From Streptomyces sp. H27-H5 (GTDB lineage Bacteria > Actinomycetota > Actinomycetes > Streptomycetales > Streptomycetaceae), in the NCBI RefSeq assembly GCF_026627505.1, contig NZ_JAPNLK010000086.1:1-33668 (forward strand): a stretch of 33,668 nt of DNA, read 5' to 3'. The notes beneath the pieces were generated by a model, which had not been told where the DNA came from, did no database searches, and saw only the letters and a list, made by a program, of their open reading frames with translations. A program made the position numbers and the translations under genes. This document shows positions 7,287 to 13,185 of the stretch, piece by piece; the first letter of the stretch is position 1, and the number at the start of each line of letters is the position of its first letter.

Positions 7287-7592
7287 GTGATCACTACCGA
7301 GTTCGTGGCGACCGCCACCGACGTGACCACCTGCGAGGCCTGCTGGAAGCAGCCGGTCGAAGCGGCCCGCGTCGGACAAGGTGTCCGAGACCTGCTGTGC
7401 CTGAACTGCGCGGAGGCCGGATACCCCGCGCGTATCGATCTGTTCCCGCCGCTCGGAATCCGCGGCCTGACACGGGCCAAGGTGGACATGGGCAAGCACA
7501 AGGCACCCGGCCCGCCGACGATGCCGCCGGACCCCGGCCCGCCGCTCCCCAACCCGAAGCCCACACCGACGCCGGGCAAGCCGCCCGTGTAG
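7287..7592 (+). CDS. Small protein with two CxxC pairs and a Pro-rich tail (101 aa)
   Basis: I prefer GTG 7287 (preceded by CGGAGAA) over an in-frame ATG at 7212, because the extra 25 residues look like non-coding Arg/Pro/Ala sequence. The core has CEAC and CLNC pairs about 30 residues apart, as in a small treble-clef or zinc ribbon. The last 25 residues are a Pro/Lys-rich tail (PGPPTMPPDPGPP and on), likely disordered. It is followed by a strong terminator and then the attachment site, so it is the last gene of the accessory segment. DNA- or protein-binding by the metal knuckle is a guess. Confidence 0.65.
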   Translation: MITTEFVATATDVTTCEACWKQPVEAARVGQGVRDLLCLNCAEAGYPARIDLFPPLGIRGLTRAKVDMGKHKAPGPPTMPPDPGPPLPNPKPTPTPGKPPV

Positions 7593-7627
7593 GCGTCGCG
7601 TCCCTGACCTGAGTTGGGTGGCGTCTC

Positions 7628-7647
7628 GGGCCAGCAAGGGGCCAGCA
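7628..7647 (+). repeat. Left pair of 9-bp integrase arm-site candidates
   Basis: Two direct copies of GGGCCAGCA lie at 7628-7636 and 7639-7647, 11 bases apart start to start, which is about one helix turn. An identical pair with identical spacing lies at 7935-7954, on the other side of the tRNA-like core. Paired direct repeats flanking a core are the pattern of arm-type sites bound by the N-terminal domain of tyrosine integrases. Confidence 0.65.
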
Positions 7648-7665
7648 GCACATGATCCAAGCAGC

Positions 7666-7704
7666 AGAGCCCCGCCGGACTCCCGGCGGGGCTCTCGCCT
7701 TTTC
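7666..7704 (+). terminator. Rho-independent terminator with a perfect 13-bp stem
   Basis: AGAGCCCCGCCGG (7666-7678) pairs perfectly with CCGGCGGGGCTCT (7683-7695) around a 4-base loop, followed by CGCCTTTTCCC. It ends rightward transcription from the small genes at 6771-7592 before the attachment core and the leftward integrase. Confidence 0.88.
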
Positions 7705-7740
7705 CCAGCACAGCGGGGATGCCCCCTCCGTGCGGACGTG

Positions 7741-7782
7741 CAGGGGCGGCAGGACTTGAACCTGCAGCCTACGGTTTTGGAG
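7741..7782 (-). other. Attachment-site core (attP type) matching the 3' half of a tRNA-Trp gene
   Basis: On the minus strand this reads as a tRNA 3' half: CTCCAAAACC (anticodon loop with CCA, i.e. Trp), a T arm GCAGG-TTCAAGT-CCTGC, and the acceptor strand CGCCCCTG. Bases on the 5' side (above 7782) do not complete the anticodon stem, and no D arm or 5' acceptor strand follows, so it is not a full tRNA gene. Such 3' halves are what tRNA-targeting phages carry in attP to rebuild the host gene on integration. The integrase gene lies 230 bases away and paired repeats flank the core on both sides. Confidence 0.75.
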
Positions 7783-7934
7783 TCTTCAGCAGGCCCGTAC
7801 TGCCTGATTCCGCCTCATGTCGTTCCGTGCCGCATCCTTCCGTTGAGTGCAGGTGAGAGACCCTTCGGGGTGCCCTCGCCGAACCCTCCCGTGACGGTTC
7901 ATGCCGCCTCGTTTCGCCTACTTCCGGAGCGTTC

Positions 7935-7954
7935 GGGCCAGCAGCGGGCCAGCA
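7935..7954 (+). repeat. Right pair of 9-bp integrase arm-site candidates
   Basis: GGGCCAGCA occurs at 7935-7943 and 7946-7954, again 11 bases apart, in the same orientation as the left pair. The pair overlaps the start of the integrase terminator and lies about 180 bases from the core centre, against about 120 for the left pair. The presence of both arms indicates an uninterrupted attP-like site. Confidence 0.65.
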
Positions 7955-7987
7955 GAAAGGCCCCCGTCACCTGCGATGACGAGGGCC
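7953..7987 (-). terminator. Terminator of the integrase gene
   Basis: GGCCCCCGTCA (7959-7969) pairs with TGACGAGGGCC (7977-7987) with a single mismatch and a 7-base loop. Read leftward it is followed by TTTCT. It lies 25 bases after the integrase stop and fits termination of the leftward transcript before the attachment core. Confidence 0.65.
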
Positions 7988-8012
7988 CCGACCACTCCTT
8001 GGATTGTACCGC

Positions 8013-9602
8013 TCAAGCCCCTTCGGGGGCAGCGTCATCCTTCGACTTGCGGGCCCTGGGGACAAGCTTGGCCGCCTTCTCTGCGATCTCCAGGTCGACC
8101 TCCTGGAGCAGGCTCGTGTACGTGTCGGAGGCGAGCCGGATCGTGGAGTGCCGCAGCGTCTCCTTGATGGCGTGCAAGTCGCCACCGCCGGCGTGGATCA
8201 GGGTGGCCGCGCAGTGCCGGAGGTCCCGGAGGTTGATCGGCGGGAGGTCGGCCTGCTTGTAGATGCGGCGGAACGCGATGGACACCTGCTCCGGGTGCAG
8301 CCACGTACCGTCCTTGGCGACGAACACCTTGCCGGTGTCCGCCCACGCCGGGACATCCTTGCCGGCCTCGCGCTGCCGCTCCGCCTCTGCGTTCCAGGCG
8401 TCCCGCTCCACCTGCTGCCGGGCACGGTGCTCCCGAAGCGTGGCAACGTTCATGGAGTCGAGGGCGATGGTGGCCGCGGACCCGTCCGTCTTGAGGACGG
8501 ACTCGACGGGCGTCCAGCCGTTGAGGACGATCTCCTTGGCGATGGTGATGGCATGGCCGTCCAGGTCGACGTTCACCCAGTCCTGGCCGACGCCTTCGCC
8601 GCGGCGCAAGCCGCGGAACGCCGTCAGGTGAAAGAACGCATACAGGCGGTCGCTCTCCGCCTCGTCGAGGAAGGCGCCGATCTGTGTCGGCGTCCAGACC
8701 ATGACGGGGCTCGGCTTCGCACCGGTCCGCCGCCAGTGCTCGACGTGCTGGTCGGTCCACAGCACAGCCTTGGGGCGCCGGCCCGAGTCGAGTTCCACCC
8801 AGGACGCCGGGTTGAACGTGATGAGCTGGCGCCGGATCGCCCCGTTGAGGGCAGTGCGGAGCGTGCCGCGAATCCGCTGCTTCGTGGCCGGCCCCGTGAT
8901 GCGCCGGTACGGTTTCATCGCCGCGAGCCTCTCGCGCTCGACAGCCAGGCGCGCGGCCTCGGCAGCCGGCGGGCGGGAGTCCTTGCCCCACTTGGCCCGG
9001 AGCTCCTGCTCGCGGCGGGCCTGGTTCTCTGCGGCGACGACCTCGTTGGCGTCGTCGATGGCGTCGAAGAACTCTTGGCAGTGGCCGACGTTGAGCCGGT
9101 CGAGGCGGTAGTGGCCAAGCCCGGGCTTGAGGTGGACGCGGATGTGGCTGCGGTAGCCCGTCGTCGTGGTGGTGCGGGTCTTCTTGGAGGCGACCCATGT
9201 GTCGAGCCAGTCCGTGATGGTCATGGCGCCGTCGAGGGGCACACCGACGCCGATCTTGCGGGACACCTCGACAGGGTCGGGAATCTCCAGCCGGTCGCGC
9301 ATCACGTTCTGCAGGAGGTCGCCGATGCGTCGCTGGGCGTCCTCGTCGTCGCCGGGCAGGTCGAGAATGCCGCGCAGCTTGTCGAGGTCGGCCTGGGCGT
9401 CCTTGAGCTGCGTGTAGCCGGTGCGCCGGAAGGGCCGGCGCTTGCCATCTGCGTCAAGCGGCAGCTCTTGGCGGAGCGACAGCGCGCCGTGGCTCTTCTT
9501 CGCAAGCTGCGAGCAGGCCTTACCCAGCAGCTTGCCGTCGATTCCGCGGCATTCACAGCGCTTGGTGATGCCTCCAGCGCGTCGAGACCCAGACATCCAC
9601 AC
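8013..9602 (-). CDS. int: Tyrosine-family site-specific integrase
   Basis: 529 residues, within the range of large Streptomyces phage/ICE integrases. It should recombine attP with a tRNA-Trp attB. After an N-terminal arm-binding region with Cys residues (CECRG near 17-20), a core-binding SAM-like domain lies at about 125-260 (TITDWLDTWVASK, then YRSHIRVHLKPGLG). The catalytic domain holds R333 (FRGLRRGE), a R-D-L-R box ending in R462 with H463, H485 (LRHSTI) and the nucleophile Y495 (SDTYTSL). The first His of the usual HxxR box is replaced by Arg (R459), which I have seen in other actinobacterial integrases. A long insertion, about 395-425, separates the two halves of the catalytic domain. 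It is transcribed toward attP, which lies directly downstream. Confidence 0.95.
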   Translation of the reverse strand: MWMSGSRRAGGITKRCECRGIDGKLLGKACSQLAKKSHGALSLRQELPLDADGKRRPFRRTGYTQLKDAQADLDKLRGILDLPGDDEDAQRRIGDLLQNVMRDRLEIPDPVEVSRKIGVGVPLDGAMTITDWLDTWVASKKTRTTTTTGYRSHIRVHLKPGLGHYRLDRLNVGHCQEFFDAIDDANEVVAAENQARREQELRAKWGKDSRPPAAEAARLAVERERLAAMKPYRRITGPATKQRIRGTLRTALNGAIRRQLITFNPASWVELDSGRRPKAVLWTDQHVEHWRRTGAKPSPVMVWTPTQIGAFLDEAESDRLYAFFHLTAFRGLRRGEGVGQDWVNVDLDGHAITIAKEIVLNGWTPVESVLKTDGSAATIALDSMNVATLREHRARQQVERDAWNAEAERQREAGKDVPAWADTGKVFVAKDGTWLHPEQVSIAFRRIYKQADLPPINLRDLRHCAATLIHAGGGDLHAIKETLRHSTIRLASDTYTSLLQEVDLEIAEKAAKLVPRARKSKDDAAPEGA

Positions 9603-9676
9603 CTGCTCTCTTTCAGCTCTCCCGAGGTCCGTTGCGTATCCCTTTTCGGGCGCCTCGGTCGCGACTTACATACACG

Positions 9677-10573
9677 CTACGGGGACTGAGAACCCGCAGG
9701 GGGCCGCGATCGGCCAACCCGCTTGACTCGCCGCTCGTCCGCCTGGGCGAGATACCTGACCGCCTCGGGAAGCACAGGCAAAAGCCATCCTCGGTCACGA
9801 ATTGCCGCGATGGATTCACGGACATGGGTTTCCGCCTCCGCGACATAACCCTTATAGGCCTCAAGTTCAAACGAGGCGTCATTCTCCGATTGCTCCTCGG
9901 AAATCCTCTTGATTTCTTCCCGGAGTACCGTCAGGCGCTTAATTGCTTCACGACTCTCCTTGATGGCCTCAGAGAGCTCCGGGGCATCGCTGCTACTGCC
10001 CTGATCGATGCGCTGATGGATCGCCGAGACCGCCGCATCACTTAGGTCCGCATGTTTCTCGAAATCGCGCTCTAGCTGAATCATGCGTTCGCGGAGCTCC
10101 GCCATCCTAGGCTCCTCGCCGACAACTCTAGCCTCGATCTCCTTAACCTTTTCCAGGGCATGGATCAGGGAATCTACATCGAAGTTCAAGTCGTCGAAGT
10201 AGGGCATGGGATTCTCCTCATACTCACCCACTTCCTTATCAGGCGCCTGCGTCCCATAGAACCACGCGGCGCACGCATACGGATCAGCTCGCTCGCCGGG
10301 CAGGTACTCCATGGATTCTTCATAACCCGCCCCAGTGATCAGCCACATGGGTGGCATCTTGAGAGCTGCGGCGAACACGAGCACCTCGGCTACACCGATT
10401 GACGACCTCCGACCGTTCTCAAAGTTCGCAATGACTGATCGTTGAATCGGCATACCCAGGGATGCGCACCTATCGGCGAGCTCTTGCGCGCTCAAGCCGC
10501 GCAGCTCCCTGTGCCTGCGCAGCTGCTTCGCCACGTGCTGCGCGACGAGCTCGGACCAAGGCTGCTGTGTCAT
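9677..10573 (-). CDS. XRE-type repressor with long coiled-coil C-terminus
   Basis: I chose the ATG at 10573 (MTQQPWSEL...) over one at 10594, since the HTH begins shortly after it; the product is about 298 residues. Residues about 8-65 form an HTH_XRE domain (LRRHRELRGLSAQELADRC, then SVIANFENGRRSS). After a Trp/Gly-rich stretch, residues about 130-250 are strongly charged with heptad spacing, predicting a coiled coil that would drive dimerisation. The DNA is visibly less GC-rich than its neighbours (many TTCTTC/GATTTC-type stretches), suggesting a separate origin. It lies between the integrase and a second repressor, a normal place for immunity genes. Which repressor controls lysogeny cannot be told from the sequence. 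Confidence 0.85.
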   Translation of the reverse strand: MTQQPWSELVAQHVAKQLRRHRELRGLSAQELADRCASLGMPIQRSVIANFENGRRSSIGVAEVLVFAAALKMPPMWLITGAGYEESMEYLPGERADPYACAAWFYGTQAPDKEVGEYEENPMPYFDDLNFDVDSLIHALEKVKEIEARVVGEEPRMAELRERMIQLERDFEKHADLSDAAVSAIHQRIDQGSSSDAPELSEAIKESREAIKRLTVLREEIKRISEEQSENDASFELEAYKGYVAEAETHVRESIAAIRDRGWLLPVLPEAVRYLAQADERRVKRVGRSRPPAGSQSP

Positions 10574-10652
10574 GGCAGCACAATACGACAGCACTTGACA
10601 CGTAGCAAGACAGGCCGGCAGTCTGCATGACAGCGGAGCAACCGGAGGTGTT

Positions 10653-10673
10653 GTTGTGTCGTCAGATCACAAC
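10653..10673. promoter_or_regulatory. Inverted repeat upstream of the 298-aa repressor gene, operator candidate
   Basis: GTTGTG (10653-10658) and CACAAC (10668-10673) form a perfect 6-bp dyad with a 9-base gap. It lies about 80 bases upstream of the leftward repressor start at 10573, in the 137-base gap between the two repressor genes. A 21-base symmetric element at this place could be an operator; I saw no clear promoter hexamers attached to it. Confidence 0.35.
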
Positions 10674-10710
10674 CAAGCTGCACCATGTAAACGCGTAAGA
10701 CTCGCCGGCG

Positions 10711-11457
10711 CTACTCGACCGCGTCATCACGCTGCCGCTCGACCTTCAGATCAGCCACCAGTCGCTGCCACTCGATCTTGGCTTGCTCCTCAGATTCGCG
10801 GATGCGCTCAACCACATCGAACTCCTCGCTCCTCCACAGCTCCCTGACGCGCTCCTCGTCCTCAGCCAGATGCCGACGAGAGGCGTGGCTCATCGAGAGG
10901 AAGTGCAGGACGTCAGGATCGGCGATCTCCAACTCGACGGAAGTTCGCACCATCGCCCGTCCCGCTTGCGCAGCCTCCGCCTTGGCGGCCTCGAGACCCC
11001 TCCGCAACTCATCGACCTTGGCCTGCGCCTGCTGATACTTCAGCCTCGCACCGAGCATCAACAGACGGTCCCGCTCCTCCTCGGTCTCGCCTTCCCGCAC
11101 TCCGCCTTGGAATAGCTCACTCCAACTCACGCCAAGCGCTGCGGCGATCGCGAACATCTCGTTCACGCGCCACGGCCGCTCCCCTCGCTCGATCTTCGCG
11201 ATCTGAGTCTGGGCCAGCCTCACAGTTCCACCCGAGACTTCCGGAAGCCTCTCCGCGATCTGCTGCTGCGACACCCCGAGGTGGCGCCGAATGATCTTGA
11301 GGTTGTGGCTGGCCAGGGACTCGCTGTCCACGAACGACATGGGCGAGTCATCAGGGGCGACCTCAGCGCCATCCCCATCGTCCACCCAGCTCTCCAGCTC
11401 CTCCTCTCGTTGGAGGATCTCGCGGACACCTTGATCTTCAGCGTCATAGTTCGTCAC
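10711..11457 (-). CDS. XRE-type repressor with coiled-coil C-terminus, immunity repressor candidate
   Basis: The start is a GTG at 11457 (leftward), giving 248 residues. An acidic N-terminal extension of about 45 residues precedes an HTH_XRE domain at about 52-115 (HNLKIIRRHLGVSQQQIAERL, TQIAKIERGERPWRVN, AIAAALGVSWSELF). The C-terminal half (about 128-245) is almost entirely charged helix with Glu/Arg/Ala heptads, a coiled coil. It faces a divergent rightward promoter (11486-11513) that leads to the excisionase-like and replication genes. This geometry is that of a phage repressor controlling early genes, so I favour it as the immunity repressor; that remains inference. It has no peptidase LexA/CI-type cleavage domain. 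Confidence 0.87.
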   Translation of the reverse strand: MTNYDAEDQGVREILQREEELESWVDDGDGAEVAPDDSPMSFVDSESLASHNLKIIRRHLGVSQQQIAERLPEVSGGTVRLAQTQIAKIERGERPWRVNEMFAIAAALGVSWSELFQGGVREGETEEERDRLLMLGARLKYQQAQAKVDELRRGLEAAKAEAAQAGRAMVRTSVELEIADPDVLHFLSMSHASRRHLAEDEERVRELWRSEEFDVVERIRESEEQAKIEWQRLVADLKVERQRDDAVE

Positions 11458-11475
11458 GTACTGAACATAGCAAGA

Positions 11476-11534
11476 ACGAAACCGCTTGACACCCCAAGCC
11501 GGCGGTGTACTTTGTGTGAGTCAGCTCGTTTCGT
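11476..11534 (+). promoter_or_regulatory. Early promoter flanked by an inverted 7-bp repeat (lysis/lysogeny switch candidate)
   Basis: TTGACA (11486-11491), a 16-base spacer and TACTTT (11508-11513) make a near-consensus sigma-70 promoter reading rightward. ACGAAAC (11476-11482) and its inverse GTTTCGT (11528-11534) frame it. In addition, CGTACTG occurs directly at 11457-11463 and 11532-11538. The region lies between the 248-aa repressor and the excisionase-like gene, so these repeats are good operator candidates. The 7-bp repeats are short and could be chance. Confidence 0.65.
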
Positions 11535-11606
11535 ACTGGCAATCTCAAGAACAGAACAGACTGACCCATCAACGGCACTCATCGGAACACAACGGCATAG
11601 ACCGGA

Positions 11607-11912
11607 ATGGACGCCATGACAGACGCCCCCGTTGAACGAGCCCCCCGGGGCATGCAGCTCAACGAGTTGCTTGCCCTCCCCGTGGTCATCGACCTGGATA
11701 CAGCAAACCGCGCCCTGCTCCTGGGCAGGACGAAGGGGTTTCAACTCGCCAAGGCTGGTGAGTACCCGATCCCTCTCATGCGGGTCGGCCGCACCTACCG
11801 GGTGAGCCGCGCCGTCCTGCTTCGCGCGCTTTCTGTTTCACCCGAAAACAGCGATGCCGCTGCAGCGGTAACTGCAACGGCATCGGTCGAGCGCCACACC
11901 TCCGCCGCCTGA
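11607..11912 (+). CDS. Excisionase-like winged-helix DNA-binding protein (101 aa)
   Basis: First gene of the rightward early region, 94 bases after the -10 box of the switch promoter. The core (about residues 25-76) has the layout of AlpA/Xis-type winged helices: a VIDLDTANRALLLGRTKG helix-turn-helix, a wing AGEYPIPLMRVGRTYRVSR, then a helix VLLRALSV. The C-terminus is an Ala/Thr-rich tail. Such proteins either direct the integrase toward excision or act as activators; the position supports Xis but does not prove it. ATG 11607 and ATG 11616 are both possible starts; neither has a strong ribosome site. Confidence 0.75.
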   Translation: MDAMTDAPVERAPRGMQLNELLALPVVIDLDTANRALLLGRTKGFQLAKAGEYPIPLMRVGRTYRVSRAVLLRALSVSPENSDAAAAVTATASVERHTSAA

Positions 11913-11934
11913 CAGCAGAAGAAGGAACACGCTC

Positions 11935-12294
11935 ATGTCCATCATCTCAGACCAGCCGCAAGGCGCCAACGTCGGAATCGGCCAGCTCCGCGCCGCCCGA
12001 CCCGCCAGTAGCCCCACTCTCGACCACGTCTTCGAGACCGCCCTCGACCAGCTGATCACCGAGCTGAACGTCAAGGTCATCACCTCCAAGGAACTGGTCG
12101 ATCCGAACTTCTTCGGGTGCGTGATCGTCCGCAGCCAGAGCATCAACATCATGCTCTCCCCGAACCTCGGCGAGTTCGAGGCGGACTTCTTCACCCGCTA
12201 CCTGATCGCCCAGGCGTACAAGCTCGACATGACCCCGCTGCCGACGCCGTTCGCGGTCGAGGTCAGCCCCCTGATCGAGGGGGTGCCCGCGTGA
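11935..12294 (+). CDS. Hypothetical protein of the early operon (119 aa)
   Basis: ATG 11935 follows GAAGAAGGA (11914-11922) at about 12 bases. The product has an N-terminal polar stretch, then mixed alpha/beta segments (LDHVFETALDQLITELN, KVITSKELVDPNFFGCVIV, INIMLSPNL, ADFFTRYLIAQAYKLD). No catalytic, Cys-cluster or membrane motif is seen and I do not recognise the family. It overlaps the next gene by 4 bases (GTGA), and is expected to be made with the replication genes downstream. Confidence 0.75.
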   Translation: MSIISDQPQGANVGIGQLRAARPASSPTLDHVFETALDQLITELNVKVITSKELVDPNFFGCVIVRSQSINIMLSPNLGEFEADFFTRYLIAQAYKLDMTPLPTPFAVEVSPLIEGVPA

Positions 12295-12797
12295 ACACCT
12301 TTCCCTCCGACATGACCGCGGCCTCCATGAAGGCCTGCCGCCGGGCCGGCCAGCCCCCGCTCACCGCAGGCAGTCTCCGCGTTCTCGTGCAGATCCAGGA
12401 GATGAAGGTCGGGCAGGACGAGAACTACGTCGCGTTCCTCGACCTGCTCGCCAGCCACATCTGGGAAACCGGCGACGCCACCGAGATCCTCGCCCAGGTC
12501 CAGGACATCATCCAGGCGGCGCGGGACCCCAAGGAGCCGTGCACGGTCCACGCCTGGTGCGTCGAGACGGGCGACCACTCCGAGCACTACTCGAAGTTCA
12601 TCGAGGCCCCCACCCCCGATCACTTCGGGCACCCGGTTCTGCCCGCGGGTCTGACCGACTTCAGGGGCACGACCGTCGTGGGCCTCCTGGACCTGGACCT
12701 CACCCCCGCTGCGGCCCGGGTCCGGATCGCCGAGCTGCGCACGCACCTGGACAACGTTGAGGCGCTCGTGACCGCCGCCGAGGCGTCCGCCGGATGA
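12291..12797 (+). CDS. DUF6907-like protein of the early operon (168 aa)
   Basis: GTG 12291 overlaps the upstream stop; an ATG at 12309 is a possible alternative. The N-terminal half is helical (MKACRRAGQPPLTAG, VLVQIQEMKVGQDENYVAFLDLLASH). The second half begins CTVHAWCVETGDHSEHYS and continues with a strand and helix ending in VRIAELRTHLDNVEALVTAA; the C-x-x-H-x-W-C pattern with nearby His residues resembles the DUF6907 domain of small Streptomyces proteins, which may bind metal. The protein at 20104-20466 has the same motif type, so the window holds two. Function unknown. Confidence 0.7.
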   Translation: MNTFPSDMTAASMKACRRAGQPPLTAGSLRVLVQIQEMKVGQDENYVAFLDLLASHIWETGDATEILAQVQDIIQAARDPKEPCTVHAWCVETGDHSEHYSKFIEAPTPDHFGHPVLPAGLTDFRGTTVVGLLDLDLTPAAARVRIAELRTHLDNVEALVTAAEASAG

Positions 12798-12988
12798 CCG
12801 GCACCACCACGACCGCGTCGGCCGAGGGCAACCTCGGCCGGCCGGTCCGGCACCCGGACCCCGTACAGAACGCCGCCTACTGGGCGCGGATCGACGCCAA
12901 CGTCGCCGCCGCGCCGGAGCTCACCGACGCCCAGCGTGTCCGGCTGCGGGGGATCTTCCAGCAGGCGGCGATCAAGGAGGCGGCATGA
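12794..12988 (+). CDS. Small hypothetical protein (64 aa)
   Basis: ATG 12794 overlaps the previous stop (ATGA). The protein has a Thr/Gly/Pro N-terminus and one amphipathic region, ARIDANVAAAPELTDAQRVRLRG, then a short tail IFQQAAIKEAA. The TDAQRVRLRGIF segment is a pattern I have seen in small actinobacterial plasmid and phage proteins. It ends by overlapping the next ATG. Its role is unknown; its position makes it part of the cluster ahead of the primase gene. Confidence 0.65.
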   Translation: MTGTTTTASAEGNLGRPVRHPDPVQNAAYWARIDANVAAAPELTDAQRVRLRGIFQQAAIKEAA

Positions 12989-13185
12989 GCGCCTCCACCG
13001 CCCGATCCCGCGTCGTGGTGAGCGTGCTGTTCATCGACATGGTCGGGATCCGCGCCCGCTACGAGTGCACCACCTGCAACACCACCGAAGGTCCCGTGCA
13101 CGGCGTCGACGACGTCAGCGCCTTCGTGGCCGACATCCGCACTGATCACCCAGCCCGCTGCGCACCCCAGGAGCCCCGTTCGTGA
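12985..13185 (+). CDS. Small Cys-containing hypothetical protein (66 aa)
   Basis: ATG 12985 overlaps the previous stop. Hydrophobic strands at residues 9-20 (RVVVSVLFIDMVG) are followed by YECTTCNTTEG, a CxxC pair, and a third Cys near the C-terminus (HPARCAPQ). This may be a half zinc-ribbon. Its stop overlaps the GTG of the primase gene (GTGA), giving tight coupling to the replication protein. No family is recognised. Confidence 0.65.
   Translation: MSASTARSRVVVSVLFIDMVGIRARYECTTCNTTEGPVHGVDDVSAFVADIRTDHPARCAPQEPRS

Noticed and set aside
7741..7830. Complete tRNA-Trp gene on the minus strand
   Set aside because: Only the part from the anticodon loop to the acceptor 3' strand is present. 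The 5' half has no matching anticodon stem, D arm or acceptor strand. Treated as an att core.
7618..8262. Rightward 214-codon frame across the attachment site
   Set aside because: It crosses two terminators, the att core and the end of the integrase gene; it has no ribosome site or recognisable motif.
8004..9689. Long rightward frame (561 codons) opposite the integrase
   Set aside because: It is a mirror frame without motifs; the integrase has all its catalytic blocks on the minus strand.
10656..10847. 63-codon rightward frame at the end of the 248-aa repressor
   Set aside because: It overlaps the repressor's last 45 codons in the opposite direction and is composed of shadow-type Pro/Arg/Ala.
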